Assembly: GCA_041653875.1 (NCBI GenBank)
Contig: JBAZEM010000015.1
Coordinates: 1 to 64,000, forward strand
Reading direction: 5' to 3'
Source: VSJD01 sp041653875
Lineage (GTDB): Bacteria > Verrucomicrobiota > Kiritimatiellia > JAAZAB01
DNA: 64,000 nucleotides
The notes below the pieces were generated by a model. The model ran no database searches and had not been told where the DNA came from. It saw only the letters and a list, made by a program, of their open reading frames with translations. The position numbers and the translations under genes are program-made. Below are positions 44,978 to 53,935 of the stretch, one piece after another; position 1 is the first letter of the stretch, and the number at the start of each line of letters is the position of its first letter.

Positions 44978-47206
44978 ATGACCGAAGCGCACAAAGCCGG
45001 CATTGAGGCGGAACGGGTACAACAGATTGCCTGCGCCGACTGCCACAAACTATTGGACGTTTCGCACCTGCCCTCCTTTTCGGAAGTCAAATGCCCCGTC
45101 TGCGGCATGGTCCAGATCGTTCCCGCGCGCTTCGGCGGATTCCTGCTGATTGGCCGGCTCGGTTCAGGCGGCATGGGCGTCATTTACCACGCCATGGACA
45201 AGGACCTTGGCCGGCACGTGGCCCTGAAGGTCATGAAAAAGGAATTAGGCGCCAACCAGGAATTCGTGCAATCTTTCAAACACGAAGCCCAGGCCGCCGC
45301 CGCCCTGAACCACCCGAATGTCGTGCAGATCTATTCGTTCGGCCAGGTGGAAAACCAGTTCTATATCGCCATGGAACTGGTCAGCGGCGGGCGCCTGGAT
45401 GAGATGATTGCCGAAGGCGCGGCCCTGGAAGAAACCCGTTCCCTGGAAATTCATTTACAGGTGGTCGCCGGCCTGCGGGCCGCCAGCGATGTGGGCTTGG
45501 TGCATGGCGACATCAAACCGGCCAACATTCTTTTTGGCCAGAACGGGGAAGCCAAGGTCGTGGATTTCGGCCTGGCCAGTTTTGTCGGCCAGCAACAGCC
45601 GGGTGGCGCCGTCTGGGGCACGCCCTACTACATCGCCCCCGAAAAAGCGCGGGGCAAACACGTGGATTTCCGCTCCGATATTTACAGCCTGGGCGCCACC
45701 CTCTTTCACGTCCTGACCGGCCAACCCCCGTTCGACGGCGTCACCTCCACCGACGTGGTCATGGCGCGGCTCAATCAGCCGGCGCCCAATCTGCTGGACA
45801 TCAATGCGGAGTTGCATCCTGAAACGGCCGCCATGGTGGCCCGAATGCTGGAAGCGGACCCGACCATGCGGCACCCGTCGTATGCCGCCCTGCAAATCGA
45901 CATGGAGACGGCCTTGGCGGCCTCCGCAAAATTGTTGAAGAAAAGCGCGGTATCCAAGAAGGCCTTGATGGACCCCACGTTCCTCCGCCAGTCTATGTTT
46001 GGCCGGAAGTTTTTGGTTCGCGCCGGCGCGGGACTGGCGGCGGCGGTTGTCGTGGCCGTGATCGCATGGGGCGGGCATGCCTTCCACCGGCAAAAACTCC
46101 GCATCGCGGCCGCGGCCGCGGAGCTTCAACAGATCGACAAAGCCCGGGAGGATGGCGAAGCCGTCTTCGGGCGCATCGACGCGCTGGCCGCTGTCATTGT
46201 CAAAATGGGCAAGGGCGCAACGCCGCTGGCGGAGCGGATCGAGCGGATCGCCGCGGCAAATTCGAATCCAAACCCCGCCGCGGCGCGCGCGGCGATCGAA
46301 ATCGACAAAACGCTCGAAATCCTCAACGACACGGAAGACGCCCTGGCCATGGCCGATAGCGCGCGCCGGCAATTGCAGGCGGCCACGAATTATGCCGCCG
46401 CTCTGGAACAGGTCCGACAATTGGAGAACTATTTCAACACCCTGGTCGAAGGACACAATGTGATTCAGGAATGCAAACCCGCCGCCGAGCGAAGCGCGAT
46501 TGAGGCCGGCGATCTTCTCGCCCGGGCCAGCGCCGCCGTCCGACAAACACGGGAGGCCGCCGCACAGGCCGAGGCGCGCAAAAAGGCTTCCGAAGCCGCG
46601 CAAGCGCAGGCAAAGCAACAGGCCCTGGAAGTCGAGCGCCGGCGTCCCAAGATAATCCAATTGGAACTGGATATTGTGGACCGGGCCCGCGGCGCCAATG
46701 CCCCCTTGATCGCCCAGCGAAAATTCGAGAATGCCGCACAAAACATCCTCAAGATCAAAGCCAACCTGACCCAGCCGGAAACGCAGTCCTATTTCACAAA
46801 CGTGCAGGACGCCTACGCGGCCATGTCCCGACTGAAAGCGTTCGTGATCGGCGCCATTCAAAAAGCGCCCTATCCTAAAGGCTGGACCACCAGCGGCACC
46901 CCCCGCGACATCATCAAGGCCAATGCCGCCCAGGGACTGACCATTGCCTTCGGAACGTCCGGCTCCGTCAATATCGCCTGGGAACGAGTGTCCACGGCGC
47001 AATTTGTGAAAATAGCCAACTACTATCTGGCGACGGCCAAACTGACGGATACGGCGCGCGCCGACCTGGTGCTGGCCACGGCCGTGTTCTGTTACGAAAA
47101 CGGCGTTTTTAAACTGGCGGAAACGCAGGCCGCGGCAGCCTGTCAAATCAATCCGGCGCTTAAATCCGAGGCGCAACGGCTGATGCCGGGATTCGCGGAA
47201 GAATAA
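44978..47206 (+). CDS. Membrane Ser/Thr protein kinase with N-terminal zinc ribbon
   Basis: 742 residues. A zinc ribbon (CADC at 19-22, CPVC at 39-42) precedes a Hanks-type kinase domain (about 54-310): IGRLGSGGMGVIYHA (P-loop), VALKVMK (Lys), VHGDIKPANILF (catalytic loop with Gly replacing the Arg of HRD), VDFGLASF (DFG) and GTPYYIAPE. One membrane helix at about 346-367 is followed by an Ala/Gln-rich coiled coil and a helical C-terminal domain, presumably outside the membrane as a sensor. The non-RD loop suggests regulation not dependent on activation-loop phosphorylation. hisI follows after 13 bases. Confidence 0.9.
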   Translation: MTEAHKAGIEAERVQQIACADCHKLLDVSHLPSFSEVKCPVCGMVQIVPARFGGFLLIGRLGSGGMGVIYHAMDKDLGRHVALKVMKKELGANQEFVQSFKHEAQAAAALNHPNVVQIYSFGQVENQFYIAMELVSGGRLDEMIAEGAALEETRSLEIHLQVVAGLRAASDVGLVHGDIKPANILFGQNGEAKVVDFGLASFVGQQQPGGAVWGTPYYIAPEKARGKHVDFRSDIYSLGATLFHVLTGQPPFDGVTSTDVVMARLNQPAPNLLDINAELHPETAAMVARMLEADPTMRHPSYAALQIDMETALAASAKLLKKSAVSKKALMDPTFLRQSMFGRKFLVRAGAGLAAAVVVAVIAWGGHAFHRQKLRIAAAAAELQQIDKAREDGEAVFGRIDALAAVIVKMGKGATPLAERIERIAAANSNPNPAAARAAIEIDKTLEILNDTEDALAMADSARRQLQAATNYAAALEQVRQLENYFNTLVEGHNVIQECKPAAERSAIEAGDLLARASAAVRQTREAAAQAEARKKASEAAQAQAKQQALEVERRRPKIIQLELDIVDRARGANAPLIAQRKFENAAQNILKIKANLTQPETQSYFTNVQDAYAAMSRLKAFVIGAIQKAPYPKGWTTSGTPRDIIKANAAQGLTIAFGTSGSVNIAWERVSTAQFVKIANYYLATAKLTDTARADLVLATAVFCYENGVFKLAETQAAAACQINPALKSEAQRLMPGFAEE

Positions 47207-47219
47207 ACGGAGGTAAACA

Positions 47220-47630
47220 TTGAATTCGATCGAAGAAGGCGCGGAACTCAAATTGGATTTCACCAAGCTGGAGCGGGCGGCCGCGGCGAGCGCCGGAATT
47301 TTGCCGGTTGCCATCCAGCACGCCGATACCGGCGAAGTGATTTTAGTCGCCTACACCAACGCGCAGGCCTTTCATCTGACAATTAAGGCGCGCCGGCTGA
47401 TTTTGTGGAGCACCTCCCGCAATGAGCTTTGGGAGAAGGGCAAAACCTCCGGTGAAACCTTTGACCTGGTGGAAGCGCGGGTCAACTGCGAACAGAACTC
47501 CCTGCTCTATCGCGTCCGTCCACGGCGCAGCGGCATCTGTCATACCCGCAACCGCAACGATCGGCCACGCAACTGCTTTTACCGCCGGATCGACCCCGCC
47601 ACGCTGGCTTTGGAAAACCTGGACCCGTAA
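47220..47630 (+). CDS. hisI: Phosphoribosyl-AMP cyclohydrolase
   Basis: Third step of histidine synthesis, opening the adenine ring of phosphoribosyl-AMP. 136 residues: VAYTNAQAF, LWSTSRNELWEKGKTSG, VNCEQNSLLYRV and CHTRNRNDRPRNCFYR, including the zinc-binding Cys residues. TTG start at 47220 with GGAGG 6 bases upstream. No HisE domain is fused. hisG is 13 kb away, so histidine genes are dispersed. Confidence 0.94.
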   Translation: MNSIEEGAELKLDFTKLERAAAASAGILPVAIQHADTGEVILVAYTNAQAFHLTIKARRLILWSTSRNELWEKGKTSGETFDLVEARVNCEQNSLLYRVRPRRSGICHTRNRNDRPRNCFYRRIDPATLALENLDP

Positions 47631-47877
47631 AACTTAAATTTTGCGCTTGAACTATGGGCCTGCCGGTGTAATTATATAAATCGTTATCTGCGATGGTTTG
47701 CGGGCAATATAAAAATATGTTGTTTTTTTATTGACTCGCACGTCCTTTTTAAAGATATTGGTTCAGTGTTAAATCCGTGGTTTGAATCCACGGGAAGCGA
47801 TCGGATCAAGTATGTCAGGCCTGGGCGCCAAGCGCTCAGGGAAACGTAGCGGTAAACCACAATAGGAGGACAGTGTA
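47631..47877 (+). promoter_or_regulatory. Promoter and structured leader of the HU gene
   Basis: TTGACT at 47731-47736 and GATATT at 47754-47759 with 17-base spacing form a sigma-70-type promoter in AT-rich sequence. The ~110-base leader that follows contains two hairpins (CCGTGG-TTTGAAT-CCACGG near 47777-47795, and CTGGGCGCC-AAGC-GCTCAG near 47821-47839). AGGAGG precedes the ATG. Confidence 0.6.
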
Positions 47878-48159
47878 ATGGCCAAGTCAAAAACGAAGAG
47901 TGAGATCGTTGCAGCGATTGCCGAGGCGGCGGAAATCACCAAGAAGCAGGCGGGGCTTGCCTTGGAAACCCTGGTGTGCATGGCCTATAAGGGCGCCAAG
48001 GACAAGTTCGTGATTCCCGGCTTGGGCAAACTCGTTCTGGTCCAGCGCAAGGCGCGCATTGGACGCAATCCCGCGACCGGCGCAACCATTAATATCCCGG
48101 CCAAGAAAGTGGTCAAGTTCCGCATCGCGAAGGCGGCCAAGGAAGCCATCCTGAAGTAA
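47878..48159 (+). CDS. hup: HU-family DNA-binding protein
   Basis: 93-residue histone-like protein that bends and compacts DNA. N-terminal SKTKSEIVAAIAEAAEITKKQAGLALE; the DNA-grasping arm KARIGRNPATGATINIPAKKVVKFR with the conserved GRNPxTG; the C-terminal AKAAKEAILK. AGGAGGACAGTGTA precedes the ATG. It has its own promoter and terminator, so it is monocistronic. Confidence 0.95.
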   Translation: MAKSKTKSEIVAAIAEAAEITKKQAGLALETLVCMAYKGAKDKFVIPGLGKLVLVQRKARIGRNPATGATINIPAKKVVKFRIAKAAKEAILK

Positions 48160-48181
48160 GTAATTTCGGATCGACAAAAAA

Positions 48182-48215
48182 GGCCGGGGTTCAGCAACCC
48201 CGGCCTTTTTTTTTT
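48182..48215 (+). terminator. Strong Rho-independent terminator of hup
   Basis: A perfect 10-base stem (GGCCGGGGTT against AACCCCGGCC), tetraloop CAGC, then ten T. The clearest terminator in the window. Confidence 0.96.
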
Positions 48216-48242
48216 ACATCCGGCCTGTTATGCTGGTCTGCC

Positions 48243-49049
48243 ATGAAACAAGCTTTCTGGAAAATGCACGGCGCGGGCAACGATTTTATTCTCCTGGACG
48301 ATCGTTCCGCCCGTTTCCCCTGCGCCGATTCGGAGTTTATCCGGCGCCTGTGCGACCGGCACGCCGGCATTGGCGGCGAAGGGTTGTTGCTGGTTCAGTC
48401 TTCCACATGCGGCAATTTTCGCATGCGGTTTTTCAACCCGGACGGGGCCGAGGCCGGCATGTGCGGCAACGGCGCCCGCTGTATCGCGCGGCTGGCGCAC
48501 GATTTGGGCGCCGCACCCGCAGTCATGCGCATCGAAACCGCCTCCGGCCTACTGCAAGCGGAAGTCTTCCCGGATAGCGTGCGGTTGCGCTTGCCCGCCC
48601 CGCTTGACTGCCGCTGCCGCCAAACCCTGGCGTTGGGCAGCCAGACTGTTCGTTATCATGCCATTCATACGGGCGTGCCGCACGCCGTGGTTGAGACAAC
48701 AGCGTTGGACCGCATAGAGGTTGGCCGCATCGGCGCCGCCATGCGCCATCACGCCGCTTTCGCGCCCCAGGGAACCAATGTCGATTTCATGGCCGTCACC
48801 GGAGCGCACAGCTTGCGCGTGCGCACCTACGAACGGGGCGTGGAAGCCGAAACGCCGGCCTGCGGCACCGGCATCACGGCTTGCGCCCTGATTGCCGGAC
48901 GCCTGGGCCGCGTCACGCCGCCCGTGCATGCGACCTGCAAACACGGCGACACACTGGAAGTCAATTACCGGCTGACGGCGGACGGATTCGAGAATGTGAC
49001 ACTGCTGGGCCCGGCGGCCTATGTGTTCGAAGGCGCGGTGGAAATCTGA
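48243..49049 (+). CDS. dapF: Diaminopimelate epimerase
   Basis: Interconverts LL- and meso-diaminopimelate for lysine and peptidoglycan synthesis. The two catalytic Cys are in GMCGNGARC and TPACGTGITAC; the N-terminus FWKMHGAGNDFILLDD is typical. 268 residues. Start 28 bases after the hup terminator; its own promoter must overlap the terminator or read through. Confidence 0.96.
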   Translation: MKQAFWKMHGAGNDFILLDDRSARFPCADSEFIRRLCDRHAGIGGEGLLLVQSSTCGNFRMRFFNPDGAEAGMCGNGARCIARLAHDLGAAPAVMRIETASGLLQAEVFPDSVRLRLPAPLDCRCRQTLALGSQTVRYHAIHTGVPHAVVETTALDRIEVGRIGAAMRHHAAFAPQGTNVDFMAVTGAHSLRVRTYERGVEAETPACGTGITACALIAGRLGRVTPPVHATCKHGDTLEVNYRLTADGFENVTLLGPAAYVFEGAVEI

Positions 49050-49120
49050 AGCCAGCGATCAGAAGTCAGAGGTCGGAGGTCAGGCAGACAAAAGCAGCAT
49101 GCCGAGCCCATCATCTGTCA
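49050..49120. repeat. GTCAGAGGTCGGAGGTCAGG repeat
   Basis: AGCGATCAGAAGTCAGAGG-type short tandem motif after dapF, matched by an inverted version (CTCTGACTTCTGACCGCTGA) at 49175-49197 inside the larC 3' end. The two can pair into a long stem. Confidence 0.6.
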
Positions 49121-50482
49121 TTAATCATTCGACGTCGGGCGTTGCTTTTCTTCTTCCCCTCCGCCGTCATCTGATCTCTGACTTCTGACCGCTGATCTCT
49201 TGCTTACACATTCCGCATTTCCGATGAGCGCCGCGGCATAAACCGCCCTTACGGGCGCCCCGGCGCTTTCGGCCGCGCGCAGGCAATCCTCGTATTCGGG
49301 CGAAACGGTGATATCGGCGCCCTTCCAGCGTCCGATTTTTACACGCACGCGGCCGAACGGAGTTTCCACGAATTCATGGCGGCGCGCCAGCACCGTGCGC
49401 TGAACGGGATATTCCCGGATGCCGAAGGTTGTGCTTTCGCGAAAGATCAAATCCAGCATGGCCGCGCGCTGCTCCAACCGGCACAAAACCGTCAGCAGAA
49501 TACCAGGCCGCTGTTTTTTCATCTGCGCCGGCGTCAAAAACACATCCAGGACGCCGGCATCCAAGAGTCGCTTCATCAGACTGCCCGTCAATTCAGGCGT
49601 CAGATCATCCAGATTGCATTCCAGCGCCAGACAGGCGTCCGTATCCGGACTGACATCCATGGTTTCCATCAGCATGGCCCGCAGTATATTGGGCCGTCCG
49701 TTCAAAGCCCGGGCCCCGAACCCCTGCCCCACTTTCAGAATGCGACTGCCGGACGGGAAGGCATCCTGCGTCTTCCAGGTCGTCAGAAGCGCGGCGCCCG
49801 TGGGAGTGACAGTTTCGAACGGTTCGTCGATCGGCGTCACGGGGAATCCTTTAAGTAATTCCACCGTGGCCGGAGCGGGCACTGGCAAAATGCCATGCGC
49901 GCATTGGACGGTTCCATGGCCCAGCGGCAAAGGGCCGAGCGAAACGCTCTTCACCGCCAACATGTCCAACCCCAAGCATGCGCCGACAATATCGATAATG
50001 GCATCCAGGGCGCCCACCTCATGAAAATGCACCTGATCGGGAGTTGTCCCATGCACCAGCGCCTCGGCTTCCGCCAGGCGCTGGAACACCCGCGCGCTCT
50101 CCGCCTTCACGGAGGCCGGGAGCGGACTGCCCTCGATCAAGGCTCGAATTTCTCTCAGCCCGCGATGGGGCATGTGCGCCAAGGCGGGCGAACCGCAGCC
50201 ACATCCCTGGCCGAGTTCAGACAGTCCATTTGGTGTAGCGGCCGTTCGTGAGAACGGCATAGTGGCCGAAGGACTAACTTGATGGGAGGGCGCCTGCACA
50301 TTAACCCGCGTGCCGTGCAAGCCCCGGTCGACGATCGAAGCGGCTTCAATCTCGAAAGGCCCGATGGGCAAACCGGCCAGCCGGCGCTGCAAGTCATCGC
50401 GGCTGACGCCAAGATCCAAAAGGGCCGCCAGAATCATATCGCCGCTGGCGCCGCCCACGCTGTCGAAATGCAGATGTTTCAT
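49121..50482 (-). CDS. larC: Nickel-pincer cofactor metal insertase LarC
   Basis: Inserts nickel into the lactate-racemase pincer cofactor. 453 residues in one frame. N-terminal HFDSVGGASGDMILAALLDLGV; AEALVHGTTPDQVHFHEVGALDAIIDIVGA; HGILPVPAPATVELLKGFPV; LECNLDDLTPE. The usually His-rich loop near residues 70-90 is occupied by TMPFSRTAATPNG, translated from the dispersed GTAGCGGCCGTTCG hairpin (50231-50262). The C-terminal ~30 residues (SKRSAVRSQRSDDGGGEEEK) come from a repeat. larB is upstream on the same strand; larE and larA are not in the window. Confidence 0.93.
   Translation of the reverse strand: MKHLHFDSVGGASGDMILAALLDLGVSRDDLQRRLAGLPIGPFEIEAASIVDRGLHGTRVNVQAPSHQVSPSATMPFSRTAATPNGLSELGQGCGCGSPALAHMPHRGLREIRALIEGSPLPASVKAESARVFQRLAEAEALVHGTTPDQVHFHEVGALDAIIDIVGACLGLDMLAVKSVSLGPLPLGHGTVQCAHGILPVPAPATVELLKGFPVTPIDEPFETVTPTGAALLTTWKTQDAFPSGSRILKVGQGFGARALNGRPNILRAMLMETMDVSPDTDACLALECNLDDLTPELTGSLMKRLLDAGVLDVFLTPAQMKKQRPGILLTVLCRLEQRAAMLDLIFRESTTFGIREYPVQRTVLARRHEFVETPFGRVRVKIGRWKGADITVSPEYEDCLRAAESAGAPVRAVYAAALIGNAECVSKRSAVRSQRSDDGGGEEEKQRPTSND
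50231..50262. repeat. Dispersed hairpin repeat inside larC
   Basis: GGTGTAGCGGCCGTTCG then TGAGAACGGCAT: a copy of the family at 13360-13440 and 59200-59362. It is in frame and encodes part of a variable loop. Confidence 0.85.
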
Positions 50483-50571
50483 AAACTCAGAGAAGTATTC
50501 GGTATTCGATGTTTAAGATACAGCCTGGGGGAACGCGGTTCTTCGTTCTTCGTTTCTGCATTCTTCATTCT

Positions 50572-51336
50572 TCATTCCGCATTTCTTTCCTCCCCCACCC
50601 GGTTGATCAGCGCGGCGGCAACGCCGGCGCCAAAGCCATTGTCAATATTGACCACCGTTATTCCCGGCGCACAGGAATTGAGCATCGCCAGCAGGGCGGC
50701 CAGGCCTTTGAAATTGACGCCATACCCAATACTGGTGGGCACGGCCACAATCGGGCGATCCACCAACCCGCCCACAACCGACGGCAAGGCGCCTTCCATG
50801 CCGGCGACGACAACGAGAGCCCGGGAACGTTTCAAGGTCTCCGAATGCTTGAGGACCCGATGCAATCCCGCCACGCCGACGTCATAGATTCGTTCCACCC
50901 GCGCGCCCATGACCTCCGCCGTCAGCGCCGCTTCCTCGGCCACGGGAATATCGGAGGTGCCGGCACAGACGACCGCCACCCGCCCAACGGGGGGACCCGG
51001 CTCGACCATCCGCAGGGTTATGGCTTTGGGCAACTCGTGATAAACCGCACGGGTGTGCGCCTGGCGTACCACGGCATATTGTTCGGGCGTAGCGCGCGTG
51101 GCGAGCACATTTTGCCCTTCGGCGACCAGCGCGGACATTATGCCGACAATTTGATCGGCGGTTTTACCGGGGCAGAAGATGACTTCCGCCAGGCCGCGCC
51201 GGCGCAGGCGGTCCAGGTCCACGCGCGCAAAACCAAGATTGGTTTCCCCATGCGCGCTCAGGATGGTTTCGGCCTCCGCCGCGGAAAGTTCGCCGCGCGC
51301 CACGCGCTGGAGCAATTCGCCCAGTTTTAAGTTCAT
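50572..51336 (-). CDS. larB: Nickel-pincer cofactor biosynthesis carboxylase LarB
   Basis: Carboxylates and hydrolyses nicotinate adenine dinucleotide to the biscarboxylate precursor of the Ni-pincer cofactor. PurE-like C-terminal domain: VAVVCAGTSDIPVAEEAALTAEV, YDVGVAGLHR, VVVAGMEGALPSVVGGLVDRPIVAVPTSIGYG, INIDNGFGAG-like VVNIDNGFGAG. 254 residues. larC starts 89 bases downstream on the same strand, with a TTCTTCATTC-type repeat between. Confidence 0.94.
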   Translation of the reverse strand: MNLKLGELLQRVARGELSAAEAETILSAHGETNLGFARVDLDRLRRRGLAEVIFCPGKTADQIVGIMSALVAEGQNVLATRATPEQYAVVRQAHTRAVYHELPKAITLRMVEPGPPVGRVAVVCAGTSDIPVAEEAALTAEVMGARVERIYDVGVAGLHRVLKHSETLKRSRALVVVAGMEGALPSVVGGLVDRPIVAVPTSIGYGVNFKGLAALLAMLNSCAPGITVVNIDNGFGAGVAAALINRVGEERNAE

Positions 51337-51439
51337 ACGTCCTCCCGGTGGGCGCCCGCCCCGATTCCCGCAACTTTAATCATGACCAGCTTCATTGCTT
51401 GTGATATAGATTGTTCCGCAGGCCGATACGGAAGTCAAC

Positions 51440-52264
51440 ATGGAAACCGAACCGACATTAACTATTCATGGCGCCCGCGGCACGATGGCGGTCTCCGGCC
51501 GCGCGTTCAACCGGCACGGCGGCGAAACGACCTGCTTCAGCATGGCCACCCGGCAGGGGATTTTGATTGTTGACGCCGGCACGGGAATTATCGCGTTGGG
51601 CGATCGGTTGCTGCGCCGGAGCGAACTTCCGCCCATTACGATCATGTTCACCCATTTTCACCTGGACCATTTGATCGGCTTGCCTCTTTTCAAGCCTCTC
51701 TACCAGAAAGGGGCTTCAATCACGCTCATGGCCGACCCGCACCGCAAAGAAAATTGGCCGGATTGTCTGCGAACACTCGCCGCTCCGCCGTTTTGGCCGC
51801 TGGATCTGGAGCGTTTCGGCGCCGCCATCCGATTCCAGCCGCTTCCCCGGCGAAACCGGCGCATGCGAATATACGGCGTCGAGATCGCCTGGCATCCGCT
51901 GCGGCATCCCCAGCAATGTATAGCCTATCGCTTGAGCATTCCAAAACGCTCCTTCGTCATTGCCACCGACAACGAACTCGACGCCGATCCCGCGGACGGG
52001 GGCTTTACCGGTTTTTGCCGCGGGGCATCCGCGCTGATTGCCGACGCGCAATACACCCCGGCCGAATATTCCGCGCGGCGCGGCTGGGGACACGGCACCT
52101 GGGCCGCTTGTGCCCGCCTGGCCGCCGCGGCCAATGTGGGGAAGTTGATCCTGACCCATCACGACCGGTACCGGACGGATCTGCAGATCGACAGACTGGT
52201 TCACCGGGCACAGCGCATATTTCCAGCCACGCGCGCGGCGCGCTCCGGTATGCCGATCGATTAG
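51440..52264 (+). CDS. Metallo-beta-lactamase-fold hydrolase
   Basis: 274 residues. The metal-binding HxHxDH is THFHLDH, followed by a metal-binding Asp in ATDNEL and His in LILTHHD. The N-terminus IHGARGTMAVSG and GGETTCFSM resembles the ribonuclease Z / cAMP-phosphodiesterase-like branch. Substrate unknown. Divergent from larB, about 100 bases apart. Confidence 0.86.
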   Translation: METEPTLTIHGARGTMAVSGRAFNRHGGETTCFSMATRQGILIVDAGTGIIALGDRLLRRSELPPITIMFTHFHLDHLIGLPLFKPLYQKGASITLMADPHRKENWPDCLRTLAAPPFWPLDLERFGAAIRFQPLPRRNRRMRIYGVEIAWHPLRHPQQCIAYRLSIPKRSFVIATDNELDADPADGGFTGFCRGASALIADAQYTPAEYSARRGWGHGTWAACARLAAAANVGKLILTHHDRYRTDLQIDRLVHRAQRIFPATRAARSGMPID

Positions 52265-52283
52265 CGCTCCCATTCCGATGCGT

Positions 52284-52970
52284 TTACGCGGCGGGCGGCT
52301 GGATAGAGGACTCCACGCGCCGCACTTCCGCCAGAATATCCGCCGCCGGACTCCGTGCGGAGATCAGCGCCTTGAAACTGCTCTGGCGCAAAACATAGGA
52401 AAGGCGCGCAAGCAAATGCAAATGAATGCGCGGCGCCGAACTGACCAACGTAAAGAGCGCATAAACCGGCTGGCCATCCAGCGCGTCGAAATCCACCGGC
52501 TTGGCCAACAGGCACAGAGTAACCAGCGGCTGGGTCACGCACAGGACGATCGGATTACGCGGATGCGGGATGGCAATGCCGTCGCCGACAGCGGTCGAGG
52601 CCAGGGCTTCACGGGCAATGAGCATCCGAAACAACAACTCGCGATCCACACCTTCCGGCAATCGCAGAAGATCGACGATTGCGCGCAGGACGGAGGATTT
52701 ATCGGTTCCGCCAACCTCGTGAAAGACGCCGCCAATGGCAAGCGCATCCGAAAAGGATGGCAGATGCTCGCGCTCCTCGTTTTCACCGTAAAAGAGCGCC
52801 GCCGGCGCCTTTAGTTCATGGGAGGTTGCCCACTCCAGCAGTTCGGCGCGGTTGAAACGCAACTGACTGCCGATCCGATTGGCCGGCAAGTTGTCGTTTT
52901 TCACCCAGCGCAAAACAGTTCGCTCCGAAACGTTCAGGCGTTCCGCCACATCGCGTACAGACCATTGCAT
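52284..52970 (-). CDS. Helix-turn-helix + PTS EIIA-like regulator
   Basis: 228 residues. Residues 1-50 are an excisionase/MerR-like helix-turn-helix (SVRDVAERLNVSERTVLRWVK). Residues ~80-220 are a PTS EIIA type-2 domain (PtsN-like), with the phospho-acceptor His in GIAIPHPRNPI. Likely a regulator whose DNA binding responds to phosphorylation through a PTS-like relay; no EI or HPr gene is in the window. Convergent with the MBL gene, stops 20 bases apart. Confidence 0.84.
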   Translation of the reverse strand: MQWSVRDVAERLNVSERTVLRWVKNDNLPANRIGSQLRFNRAELLEWATSHELKAPAALFYGENEEREHLPSFSDALAIGGVFHEVGGTDKSSVLRAIVDLLRLPEGVDRELLFRMLIAREALASTAVGDGIAIPHPRNPIVLCVTQPLVTLCLLAKPVDFDALDGQPVYALFTLVSSAPRIHLHLLARLSYVLRQSSFKALISARSPAADILAEVRRVESSIQPPAA

Positions 52971-53832
52971 AATTTACTTACTCCTATCGATATCGCAACT
53001 TCCATCATCATTCGCTTTAAGTTAGGCCCGTCATCTGCTCAACCTGAGATGACCATCTGGTTTAATTTGACACGGCCAATGTAAACTTAAAGTTTACAAA
53101 ATCAACTCTAATCCAAACTTCATGGTAAGGCCGCAGAACGTGTGAAAAAATCGTCCGGTGAGGGCGCCGGGCCTACAACAACCCTCAAAAATATGGGGAA
53201 ATTGTAGGCCGTGTGCCCTCACACGGTGTCCGGATTAATTTTTTGGCTCCTCTCCAATATTCATGGGTCGCAGAAATGATAAAAAAGGCAATTACTAACG
53301 TTCTCATAATAGTCCAGACGTGAAATTGCCGCCGGTTTACACCGGCGGCTACGTAGCCGCGCCTGTGAAGGCGTGGCTCTTCCAAGACCATGTCCAGTCT
53401 ATTTCGAGAATGTTAATAAAGGAAAAACAGCGGTCATTTTCGCGCAAATGCGAATGCTTGCCATTAAAGTTACATTCATCCGGGCTGTCATAGGTCAATC
53501 CCTCTCCGAGAACATTCCAACATTCTGCAGAATGTTGGAATGTTGTTCTGGGATTTTCGAAAATACGGGCTGGTTTTCCCGCCGATTCAGATGGCGATTG
53601 TCGAGACACAACCCTGTTTCCCTGTGTTGGCCGCGGCCCTGTGACGCACCCACTCCGCAGGTCACCCCTGAACCCCGCAGCTGCGAACTTTGCCTCATGC
53701 TAAACCGGCTTATTCGCTATTATTAGGACTGACCCTCGGGGGATCAAGAGAAATAATCCGCGCTCCGCGCGGAAGGGGGGGGCACTATGTCTATTGACAC
53801 CGAGCCTTTGATGAGTGACCCTCGGGGGATCC
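52971..53832. repeat. Repeat-rich non-coding region
   Basis: No gene seen. From 53155 to 53225 there is a two-part hairpin (GTGAGGGC/GCCCTCAC and GGCCTACAA/TTGTAGGCC). At 53293-53419 is copy 2 of the 127-base repeat. At 53512-53543 is a perfect 32-base palindrome with arm ACATTCCAACATTCTG. TGACCCTCGGGGGATC occurs twice (about 53730 and 53816). Confidence 0.7.
53293..53419. repeat. 127-base dispersed repeat, copy 2
   Basis: Near-identical to 19704-19830, same orientation, with one G/A difference near the right end. Here it is not next to a gene end. Confidence 0.9.
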
Positions 53833-53911
53833 AACCTTCACGGCCACCGCTTGGCATCGGGGCGGGGGGATTTTCCGCCAGAGGCGGATCCGCCTTCGGC
53901 GGAGAACCCAC
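53833..53911 (-). repeat. Partial duplicate of tRNA-Pro 3' part with double hairpin
   Basis: On the minus strand: GTGGGTTC (53911-53904), a 15+15-base double hairpin (53903-53874), then AAATCCCCCCGCCCCGA and the 3' flank (53873-53833), identical over 41 bases to the intact tRNA's 3' end and flank (53952-53912). The hairpin sits in the T-loop, between GGTTC and AAATC. Confidence 0.9.
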
Positions 53912-53935
53912 AACCTTCACGGCCACCGCTTGGCA

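Noticed and set aside
45455..47314. 619-residue minus-strand frame
   Set aside because: It is entirely antisense to the protein kinase gene and hisI, with shadow-like composition.
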